Below are positions 57,627 through 64,000 of a stretch of 64,000 bases of DNA, one piece after another (positions within the stretch are counted from its first letter, which is position 1; every line of letters starts with the position of its first letter). The notes under the pieces were generated by a model. It was given only the letters and a program-made list of their open reading frames with translations, was not told where the DNA came from and did not search any database. The stretch lies in NCBI RefSeq assembly GCF_014648855.1, contig NZ_BMRX01000013.1:181985-245984 (forward strand), read 5' to 3'. Made by a program: the position numbers and the translations under genes. Source of the stretch: Streptomyces parvulus. GTDB taxonomy: Bacteria > Actinomycetota > Actinomycetes > Streptomycetales > Streptomycetaceae.

Positions 57627-58847
57627 TCACGGCACGCGCTGCCCCTTGCCGAGCGCGATCACGCCGCCCTTGGAGACCGTGTACAACTCGCCGTCCCGGT
57701 CCGGGTTGACGCCGATCGTCGCCCCCGGGGGCACGTCGACGTTCTTGTCCAGGACCGCCCCGCGCACCACCGCGCCCCGGCCGATGTGCACGTTGTCGTG
57801 CAGGACCGAACCCTGCACCACCGCGCCCGGGTCGACCACCACGCCCGGCGAGAGCACCGAGCGCGTGACCTGCCCGCGGATCAGGCAGCCCGCGCTGATG
57901 ATCGACTCGCTGGCGATGCCGCCGGCGTTGAAGCGGGCGGGCGAGAGCTGCGCGGAGTGGGTGTAGACCGGCCAGTCCCGGTTGTAGAGGTTGAAGGCGG
58001 GCCGCTCGGCGATCAGGTCCATGTGCGCGTCGTAGTAGGCGTCGAGGGTGCCCACGTCCCGCCAGTAGCCCTGGTCCCGGCTGGTCTCGCCCGGCACGTG
58101 GTTGGCGCTGAAGTCGTAGAGCGCCGCCTCCCCGCGGTCGGTGAGCTGGGGCAGGATCGAACCGCCCATGTCGTGCACCGAGTTCTCGTCCTCGGCGTCC
58201 CGGTGCAGGGCCTCCACGAGGGCCTTGGTGGTGAAGACGTAGTTGCCCATCGAGGCGAAGACGCACTCGGGGTCGTCGGCGAGGCCGGGCGGGTCGGCGG
58301 GCTTCTCCAGGAAGCCGGTGACCGTCTGGCCGTCGGAGCCGGGGGTGATCACGCCGAAGGACGACGACTCGCCGCGCGGGACGCGTATCCCGGCGACGGT
58401 GACACCGGCGCCGGACTCGATGTGCTGGGCGAGCATCTGCCGCGGGTCCATCCGGTACACGTGGTCCGCGCCGAAGACCGCGACGTACTCCGGCTGTTCG
58501 TCGTGCACCAGGTTGAGGGACTGGAGGATCGCGTCGGCGCTGCCCAGGTACCAGCGCGGGCCGAGGCGCTGCTGGGCGGGGACCGGCGTGACGTAGTTGC
58601 CGAGCAGGCTGGACATGCGCCAGGTGGTGGTGATGTGGCGGTCCAGGGAGTGCGACTTGTACTGCGTGAGCACGCAGATCCGCAGGATGTCGCCGTTGAC
58701 CAGGTTGGACAGCACGAAGTCGACCAGCCGGTAGGTGCCGCCGAAGGTGACCGCGGGTTTGGCGCGGTCCGCGGTCAGGGGCATCAGCCGCTTCCCCTCT
58801 CCGCCGGCCAGCACGATGCCGAGCACCGAAGGACCTCCACGACGCAT
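57627..58847 (-). CDS. glgC: GlgC, glucose-1-phosphate adenylyltransferase
   Basis: 406 aa. Nucleotidyltransferase motifs VLGIVLAGGEGKRLMPLTAD and RAKPAVTFGGTYRLVDFVLS, YLGSADAILQSLN, VFGADHVYRMD and FLEKPADPP, then a left-handed beta-helix (GGIASESIISAGCLIRGQVT). It makes ADP-glucose for glycogen or maltose-1-phosphate synthesis. ATG at 58847 with GGGGAG upstream. It lies 51 bases after glgA on the same strand, so probably one operon. Confidence 0.96.
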   Translation of the reverse strand: MRRGGPSVLGIVLAGGEGKRLMPLTADRAKPAVTFGGTYRLVDFVLSNLVNGDILRICVLTQYKSHSLDRHITTTWRMSSLLGNYVTPVPAQQRLGPRWYLGSADAILQSLNLVHDEQPEYVAVFGADHVYRMDPRQMLAQHIESGAGVTVAGIRVPRGESSSFGVITPGSDGQTVTGFLEKPADPPGLADDPECVFASMGNYVFTTKALVEALHRDAEDENSVHDMGGSILPQLTDRGEAALYDFSANHVPGETSRDQGYWRDVGTLDAYYDAHMDLIAERPAFNLYNRDWPVYTHSAQLSPARFNAGGIASESIISAGCLIRGQVTRSVLSPGVVVDPGAVVQGSVLHDNVHIGRGAVVRGAVLDKNVDVPPGATIGVNPDRDGELYTVSKGGVIALGKGQRVP

Positions 58848-58898
58848 GGGCCGCTCCCCTCACCCTGGTTCACCCTCGGCTGCCCCGCGGTGGGGCGC

Positions 58899-60062
58899 CT
58901 AAGCCTGTTTGAGGATCTCCTCGTAGAGCCGGACCGTGCGGCGCGCGACGGCGTCCCAGCCGAACTCCTCCACCGCCCGCTCGCGACCGGCCTCGCCCAT
59001 CCGCCGGGCGGTCTCCGGGTCGCCGAGCACGGAGTCCAGCGCGCGCGTGAGGCCCGCCTCGAACTCCTCGTCCGCGCCCTCGGTCCGGGTCACGAGCACG
59101 CCGGTCGCACCGTCCGCCACGACCTCGGGGATGCCGCCGACCCGGGAGGCGACGACGGGTGTGCCGCAGGCCATGGCCTCCAGGTTGACGATGCCCAGGG
59201 GCTCGTACACGGAGGGGCAGACGAACACGGCGGCGTGCGTGAGCAGTTGGATCACCTCCGGGCGCGGCAGCATCCGCGGGATCCAGTGCACGCCCTCGCG
59301 GGCGCGGCTCAGCCCGGCGTAGAGGTCGCGGAACTCCCGGTCGATCTCCGGGGTGTCGGGGGCGCCGGCGCACAGGACGACCTGCACGGCCGGGTCGATG
59401 TCCCGCACCGCGCGCAGCAGGTGCGGGACGCCCTTCTGGCGGGTGATGCGGCCGACGAACAGGACGTACGGGCGGGAGCGGTCCAGGCCGATCCGGTCCA
59501 GCGCGTCGGTGCCCGGGTCGGGCCGGTACAGGGCCGTGTCGATGCCGTTGTGCACGACGTGCACGCGGGAGGCGTCGATGGCGGGGTAGCAGCCGAGGAT
59601 GTCCTCGCGCATGGCCCCGGAGACGGCGACGACCGCGTCGGCGGACTCGACGGCGGTGCGCTCGGCCCAGCCGGACAGCGCGTACCCGCCGCCGAGTTGC
59701 TCGGCCTTCCAGGGGCGCAGCGGCTCCAGGGAGTGGGCGGTCACCACGTGCGGGATGCCGTACAGGAGCTTGGCGAGGTGGCCGCCCAGGTTGGCGTACC
59801 AGGTGTGGGAGTGGACGAGTTCGCGGCCTTCGAGGGCGGCGGTCATGGCGAGGTCGACGGAGAAGGTGCGCAGCGCGTCATTGGCGCCGTCGAGCACCGA
59901 CCAGGAGCGGTGGCGCAGCACGCCGTCGGCGCGGCCCTCCCCCCAGCAGTGCACGTCGAGGTCGACGAGGCGGGCGAGTTCCCGGGCGAGGAACTCGACG
60001 TGCACACCGGCGCCCCCGTAGACGTCCGGCGGGTACTCGCGGGTCAGCAGTCCCACACGCAC
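58899..60062 (-). CDS. glgA: GlgA/GlgM-type GT4 glycosyltransferase (glycogen/maltose-1-phosphate synthase)
   Basis: 387 aa, the short actinobacterial type rather than the longer GT5 GlgA. The N-terminus VGLLTREYPPDVYGGAGVHV has the acceptor-side glycine motif, followed by LVHSHTWYANLGGHLAKLL and VVAVSGAMREDILG. The donor site has GRITRQKGVPHLL and the E-x7-E motif in YEPLGIVNLEAMACGTPVVA. In actinobacteria this group uses ADP-glucose to extend glucan or to make alpha-maltose-1-phosphate. Start GTG at 60062 with GGGAGG upstream. Operon with glgC. Confidence 0.93.
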   Translation of the reverse strand: MRVGLLTREYPPDVYGGAGVHVEFLARELARLVDLDVHCWGEGRADGVLRHRSWSVLDGANDALRTFSVDLAMTAALEGRELVHSHTWYANLGGHLAKLLYGIPHVVTAHSLEPLRPWKAEQLGGGYALSGWAERTAVESADAVVAVSGAMREDILGCYPAIDASRVHVVHNGIDTALYRPDPGTDALDRIGLDRSRPYVLFVGRITRQKGVPHLLRAVRDIDPAVQVVLCAGAPDTPEIDREFRDLYAGLSRAREGVHWIPRMLPRPEVIQLLTHAAVFVCPSVYEPLGIVNLEAMACGTPVVASRVGGIPEVVADGATGVLVTRTEGADEEFEAGLTRALDSVLGDPETARRMGEAGRERAVEEFGWDAVARRTVRLYEEILKQA

Positions 60063-60117
60063 CCTGAACCTCCCGTCTTCGCGGCTGGTCCCTTCATGGT
60101 CACCCAGACGCGGCGGC

Positions 60118-60894
60118 TTAGGAAGAGCGCGGGGCCTGCGGAGACGCCGAAGATCCCGGCGGGCGCGCGAAGCAGCAGTCGCCGCACACGCCCGCTCCGG
60201 GCACGCGGTAGTACAGACAGCAACTGCGGCGCCGGAAGGCGGTGCCGGTGAGGACGCCCGTGCCGGCGAGCAGGGGGTGGGCGAGGAGGGCGGCGGTCAG
60301 CGCCCCGGCCCGCTCGGCGGTGTCCGTACGGCCGTGGCGGCGGGCCCAGCGGTCCAGTTCCCGGCCGGCACCGGCCAGCGCGGAGGCCGCGTTGCCCCAC
60401 AGCAGGCCGGTCGCGACGCCGTACCGGCGGTGGACGGCGGCCGTCAGGGGCGCCAGGTGCGCGGTGAGCACGACGTCCGCGAGGACGCTGGTGTCCGCCG
60501 GCCGCGCGGACCGCACCTCGGCGAGCCTGAGATCGTCGGGGGCGGTGGCGTCGGGGTCCCAGGACAGCAGGTCGGGGGCGAGGTCGGGGACCCGGCCGGT
60601 GAGGGCGGCGCAGGCCAGCGCCACCGACCACAGGCGGGCCGCGAGTCCCTGCTGGGCGACGGAGGCGGCGACCCGGGCCTCGGGGGCGCGCAGGGCGCCG
60701 GCCACCCTGCGGACCCGGTGGTCCAGCGGGTCCGCCGGAACCGGAACATGAACGTCCGCGCCGGATTCCCCGTACTGCGGTGCGTAGGTGTGCGCGAGGG
60801 TGGGAAGGGGGCCCGGCGGCGACGGCCGCGACACGTGCAGGACGAAGAAGCCGCCGAGCGGGCGGAGGGCTGCGAGGGCGGGGTCGAGGTCCAC
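60118..60894 (-). CDS. FhuF-like [2Fe-2S] siderophore-iron reductase
   Basis: About 258 aa. The C-terminus RRRSCCLYYRVPGAGVCGDC has the exact CC-x10-C-x2-C spacing of FhuF-type proteins, which bind an unusual [2Fe-2S] cluster and reduce ferric siderophores in the cytoplasm. The upstream part is Ala/Leu-rich helical sequence (LWGNAASALAGAGRELDRWA) as in this family. No ribosome binding site is visible. GTG at 60894 fits the usual VDLDPALAALRPLGGFF start, and TAGTAC eight bases before suggests leaderless initiation; ATG 60948 would add 18 residues. No siderophore genes are adjacent. Confidence 0.78.
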   Translation of the reverse strand: MDLDPALAALRPLGGFFVLHVSRPSPPGPLPTLAHTYAPQYGESGADVHVPVPADPLDHRVRRVAGALRAPEARVAASVAQQGLAARLWSVALACAALTGRVPDLAPDLLSWDPDATAPDDLRLAEVRSARPADTSVLADVVLTAHLAPLTAAVHRRYGVATGLLWGNAASALAGAGRELDRWARRHGRTDTAERAGALTAALLAHPLLAGTGVLTGTAFRRRSCCLYYRVPGAGVCGDCCFARPPGSSASPQAPRSS

Positions 60895-61013
60895 GGAGAG
60901 CAGTACTATCAAGGCCCGTAGGGGTCGCGACCAGGGGTACCTGACCAAAGTCGCCCACCCTGGGGAGGACGGCGGGGCCGTCGTACTCCATCGGTAGTAG
61001 GACCCAATGAAGT

Positions 61014-61042
61014 CTCAGGGACGACGACGGGAAGACCCTGAG
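61014..61042. promoter_or_regulatory. Inverted repeat CTCAGGG/CCCTGAG in the permease leader
   Basis: Perfect seven-bp arms around a 15-base loop, about 80 bases before the DMT gene start, downstream of a possible -10 (TAGTAG at 60995-61000). Could be an RNA hairpin in the 5' leader or an operator. No known riboswitch was recognised. Confidence 0.35.
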
Positions 61043-61121
61043 GCGGCATCGTGTTGTCCATGGAAGACGACCGTTCGCCGCGTCGGGCCCAGCGCCCCCG
61101 CCTCACGCAGAGGATCAGCCG

Positions 61122-62303
61122 ATGAGCGCCCTCGCGTTGTCCGTGCTGCTGTCGCTCGTCTCCGCCGTGGCCTACGCGGGCGGAGCGATCGTGCAGGAGC
61201 AGGTCGCGGCGTCCTCCTCCGCCGCCCAGTACGCCCCGGTGCGCCGTCCCGGCTGGTGGGCGGCGGTCGGCCTCAACGGCCTCGGCGGTCTGCTGCACGT
61301 CGTGGCGCTCGCCCTCGGTCCGCTGAGCCTGGTGCAGCCGCTGGGCGCGCTGACCATCGTCTTCGCGCTGCCCATGGCGGCGCTCTTCGTCGGCCGCAGG
61401 GCCGGTGCGACGGCCTGGCGCGGCGCGCTCATGGCCACGGTGGGCCTCGCCGGCCTGCTCTCCCTGGTCGGCGCCTCCGACGCGCAGTCGCTGGACACGG
61501 CCCAGCGGATCGGCGCCGCGGTCGTCACCGGCGCGGTGATCGTCGCGCTGATGATCGCCGGCCGGGCCGCGCACCGCCACCCGGCGGTCCGCAGCATCCT
61601 GCTGGCGACCGCGTCCGGCATCGCGTTCGGCATGTCCTCGGTCTTCACCAAGACGGTCGCGGTCGACTGGAGCGGCGGCGTCTCCGCCGCCGACCTGCCG
61701 TCCATGGCCGTCATCGGCGTCCTCGCCACGGCGGGCATGGTGCTGTCGCAGGCCTCCTACCGGGGCGCGGGCCTCGCGGCCCCGCTGGCCACGCTGACGG
61801 TCGTCAACCCGGTGGTCGCCGCCGTCGTCGGCATCACGATGTTCGGCGAGTCCTTCCGCTACGGCACGACCGGCACCGCGCTCGCGCTGAGCTGCGGTGT
61901 GGTCGCGGCGGGCGGTCTGATCCTGCTGACGACCGAGCGGATCGCCCGGGAGTCGGCGGCCACCGGGACGGGCAAGGCACCGGCCGCCGCGGAGAGCCCG
62001 GCACCGGCGGCCGGACGGCCCGCGGCCGGGCCGGCGGCCTCGCCGGCAGGTCCGGTGTCGCCGACAGGACCGGTGCCCGTCGCCGCGGTGGCGGCGGAGG
62101 TGGCCGCGAGCCGGCTGCCGGAGAAGGTCCTGGTGCCGTCCCCGGTGTCACCGCCGCCGGAGAGCGCCCCCTCCGAGGACGCGTACGCGGCGCGGCGCCC
62201 GGCCGAGGGCGACGCCGCACCGCTGTCCTTCGGTCCCTTCTACGGCGGCCCGTTCGTGCCGCCGCCGCTGCTCAGCCCGCACCGCGTCCGGGTCAGATCC
62301 TGA
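61122..62303 (+). CDS. DMT-superfamily (EamA-like) membrane transporter with long C-terminal tail
   Basis: 393 aa. About nine to ten helices in the first 270 residues (LALSVLLSLVSAVAYAGGAI, GPLSLVQPLGALTIVFALPM, ATLTVVNPVVAAVVGITMFG), then about 120 residues of Ala/Pro-rich low complexity ending in a Gly/Pro-rich FGPFYGGPFVPPPLLSPHRV. The helix pattern matches the drug/metabolite transporter fold. Substrate unknown. ATG at 61122 with AGAGGATCAGCCG before it. Its last 11 bases overlap the convergent rpfD gene. Confidence 0.86.
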   Translation: MSALALSVLLSLVSAVAYAGGAIVQEQVAASSSAAQYAPVRRPGWWAAVGLNGLGGLLHVVALALGPLSLVQPLGALTIVFALPMAALFVGRRAGATAWRGALMATVGLAGLLSLVGASDAQSLDTAQRIGAAVVTGAVIVALMIAGRAAHRHPAVRSILLATASGIAFGMSSVFTKTVAVDWSGGVSAADLPSMAVIGVLATAGMVLSQASYRGAGLAAPLATLTVVNPVVAAVVGITMFGESFRYGTTGTALALSCGVVAAGGLILLTTERIARESAATGTGKAPAAAESPAPAAGRPAAGPAASPAGPVSPTGPVPVAAVAAEVAASRLPEKVLVPSPVSPPPESAPSEDAYAARRPAEGDAAPLSFGPFYGGPFVPPPLLSPHRVRVRS

Positions 62304-63594
62304 CCCCTCCGGCCCGCAGGTACGCCAGCGGGTCGACGTCGGAACCGAATCCGGGCCCCGTCCGCACCTCGAAGTGCAGATGCGGGCCCGTGACGTTGCC
62401 GGTGGAGCCGGAGCGTCCGATGCGCTGGCCGGCGCTCACCGACTGCCCGTCCCGGACGGAGATCGCCGAGAGGTGGGCGTACTGCGAGTAGCGGCCGTCG
62501 CCGTGCCGGACGACGACCTGGTACCCGTAGGAGCCGCCCCAGCCCGCGCTGACGACCCGGCCCGCCGCGACCGACTTGATGGAGGTGCCGGTGGGGACGG
62601 GGAAGTCCACTCCGGTGTGGTAGCCCTTCGACCAGGAGGATCCCGACTGGTGGTAGGGCGTGCCGACGGCGCCGTCGACGGGGGCGACGACCGCGCGGTG
62701 GGTGGTGGCCTTGTCCTGGGTGGCCTTCGCCTTGCTCGTGCCGCTGCCGGAGGAGGACTTCTTCGGAGCCTTCTGTTGCGCCGGCGTCTTCTCCTTCGTC
62801 TGCTCCCGTTCCTGCTTCCGCGGCTTCTCCTGCTTCTGCCGGGGCTTCTGCTGCTTCGGCTCGGTGGCGGGCGCGTCGCCTGGAGGGGCCGTGCCCGCCC
62901 GCTCGCCGCGCAGTGCCAGGCGCTGGCCCGGCATGATCAGGTCCGGGTCGTTTCCGACCGCGTCGCGGTTGGCCTCGTACAGCCCCTGCCAGCCGCCGCC
63001 GACCCGGTGGGTGTCGGCGATGCCGGAGAGGGTGTCGCCGGTGACCACGGTGTACATGCGGCCCTTGCCGGCCCGGGACTGCGGCGTGGTCTGCGGCTTC
63101 ACGTCCTTCACCGAGTCCGCCTCGGCGGCGGGCTTCTCGGCCTGCTTCGCCGAGGGGGTGCGGGTCTGCTTCCCGGCCTCCGCTCCCCCGGCCGGCCGGA
63201 TGTCGGGCGTGCCGCCGCCCCGGGTCAGCCCGGCCCGCTGGGAGCACACCGGCCAGGCGCCGGGTCCCTGTCCGTCGAGCACCTTCTCGGCGACGGCTAT
63301 CTGCTGGTCCTTGGTGGCCAGGTCGGCGCGCGGGGCGTACCGGGTGCCGCCGAAGGCCTCCCAGGTGGACTGGGTGAACTGCAACCCGCCGTAGTAGCCG
63401 TTGCCGGTGTTGATGTCCCAGTCGCCGGTGGACTCGCAGGCGGCGACCTGGTCCCAGGTCTCCACCTCGGCCGCCTGGGCCGTGCCGGTGCCGACGAGCG
63501 GGAGGGCCAGGCCCGCGCCGCCCGCGGTGACGGTCAGGGAGGCGCGGTTGATCCTGTTCGGCTGATACCGGCGGTGCCGGCCGCGTACGGCCAT
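62293..63594 (-). CDS. rpfD: RpfD-like secreted muralytic protein: Rpf, LysM and M23 domains
   Basis: 433 aa. Signal to about residue 42 (ending TAQAAEV). Resuscitation-promoting-factor core at about 44-118 (TWDQVAACESTGDWDINTGN, catalytic Glu54; GLQFTQSTWEAFGG). LysM at about 179-226 (YTVVTGDTLSGIADTHRVGG). Lys/Gln-rich linker at 235-295. M23 endopeptidase at about 300-430 with metal site His326/Asp330 (YHTGVDF) and HLH at 405-407. Combines a glycan-strand lyase/lysozyme with a peptide cutter, fitting spore germination. Domain order recalls S. coelicolor RpfD. ATG at 63594 with GAGGGGG. No ydaO riboswitch was recognised upstream. Confidence 0.9.
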   Translation of the reverse strand: MAVRGRHRRYQPNRINRASLTVTAGGAGLALPLVGTGTAQAAEVETWDQVAACESTGDWDINTGNGYYGGLQFTQSTWEAFGGTRYAPRADLATKDQQIAVAEKVLDGQGPGAWPVCSQRAGLTRGGGTPDIRPAGGAEAGKQTRTPSAKQAEKPAAEADSVKDVKPQTTPQSRAGKGRMYTVVTGDTLSGIADTHRVGGGWQGLYEANRDAVGNDPDLIMPGQRLALRGERAGTAPPGDAPATEPKQQKPRQKQEKPRKQEREQTKEKTPAQQKAPKKSSSGSGTSKAKATQDKATTHRAVVAPVDGAVGTPYHQSGSSWSKGYHTGVDFPVPTGTSIKSVAAGRVVSAGWGGSYGYQVVVRHGDGRYSQYAHLSAISVRDGQSVSAGQRIGRSGSTGNVTGPHLHFEVRTGPGFGSDVDPLAYLRAGGVRI

Positions 63595-63887
63595 GGAGGT
63601 CCCCCTCGACATTGCGTCAGGAGGGGCAAAAGTAAGCGCCGCGAACAGGCCATGACAAGACGGCAATCGGCCGGTTCGTCCCGCCAAGTGGCGCGGAACG
63701 GACCCCCGTTGGCCGGATGCGCCGTCCGCCCACTGAGGCACCGAGCGCGTTCCGTGCGTACTGGAGTCCGCCGGGCCAGAAAGTGCGACCGGCGAACGGG
63801 CACGTCAGGATGGTCACGGGGCGGAACCGGCCATACTGGCGGACACGACCGGCACCACCGACACCAAGGTCACTAGGAGCCATCCCA

Positions 63888-64000
63888 ATGAGCAGCACAG
63901 CGCAGATCGGCGTCACGGGTCTCGCGGTCATGGGCCGCAACCTCGCCCGCAACTTCGCCCGCAACGGCTACACGGTCGCGTTGCACAACCGCACGGCGTC
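63888..64000 (+). CDS. gnd: 6-phosphogluconate dehydrogenase, N-terminal fragment at window edge
   Basis: The first 37 codons (MSSTAQIGVTGLAVMGRNLA, NGYTVALHNRTA) carry the NAD(P)-binding GVTGLAVMGRN and HNRT motifs of 6-phosphogluconate dehydrogenase, which makes ribulose-5-phosphate in the pentose phosphate pathway. ATG at 63888 with TAGGAG upstream. The rest is outside the window. A CATACT at 63832-63837 may be the -10 element. Confidence 0.85.
   Translation, partial: MSSTAQIGVTGLAVMGRNLARNFARNGYTVALHNRTA

Noticed and set aside
63595..63887. Possible ydaO (c-di-AMP) riboswitch before rpfD
   Set aside because: I could not find its conserved loop sequences on either strand.

Overview
The window is high-GC actinobacterial chromosome, almost certainly Streptomyces. 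It has strong G/C bias at third codon positions, many GTG and some TTG starts, frequent ATGA/GTGA stop-start couplings and long perfect-stem terminators without U-tracts. The gene set also fits: ergothioneine operon, SdhCAB with a large five-helix SdhC, a PAS-GGDEF-EAL protein like RmdA, class F sortase, WS/DGAT acyltransferase, an Rpf-LysM-M23 protein and SpoIIE-type phosphatase. From memory, unchecked, the order resembles the SCO0910-SCO0975 stretch of S. coelicolor. It reads as core or shoulder chromosome. I saw no prophage, insertion sequence, tRNA, rRNA, CRISPR array or antibiotic cluster.

Layout. 1-5141: the edge of a bacterial PARG-type macrodomain gene, then the coupled egtABCD operon (ergothioneine; no egtE here). 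5154-10939: orphan sugar-binding lipoprotein with a palindromic operator candidate, dodecin, HAD phosphatase, LLM flavin oxidoreductase and a UvrA paralogue. 10985-13632: PRC-barrel/DUF2382 stress protein and a coupled olsB-olsA pair (ornithine lipid). 13828-18212: sdhCAB with a divergent LysR gene and a LysR-type box between them. 18312-21265: methyltransferase coupled to rmdA. 21471-26393: envelope genes (repeat lipoprotein, proline-rich exported protein, DUF4239 membrane protein, two tailed exported proteins, class F sortase). 26427-32821: polysaccharide deacetylase, UspA, amino-acid permease, CapA-like protein, ECF sigma factor, unknown protein and zinc anti-sigma factor. 32826-37336: Fpg/Nei glycosylase, PAS-GAF-SpoIIE-HATPase phosphatase and an LMF1-like membrane protein.

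37382-46236 is a mannoside-utilisation locus: divergent LacI repressor, ABC importer without its own ATPase, GH5-like hydrolase and GH38 alpha-mannosidase, with three LacI-type operator candidates in the divergent promoter. A second secreted set (PA14-GH2 plus GH92 alpha-mannosidase, 52459-57439) sits 6 kb away behind its own twin palindromic operator. Together they suggest extracellular trimming of mannose-rich glycans, uptake, then intracellular hydrolysis. Between them lie an amidase, a GNAT, a 56-aa small protein, a degenerate HD-fold protein, a zinc-ribbon SDR and a WS/DGAT. 57627-64000 holds glgA-glgC, an FhuF-like Fe-S protein, an EamA-type permease, rpfD and the start of gnd.

Most promising for novelty: the class F sortase beside two exported proteins whose hydrophobic, Arg-rich tails lack LPXTG; the HD-fold protein that has lost its metal-binding HD pair; the 56-aa orphan; the split sigma/anti-sigma cluster with an unknown gene inside; and three sets of clean, unassigned operators. 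I did not find a convincing entirely new multi-gene system.
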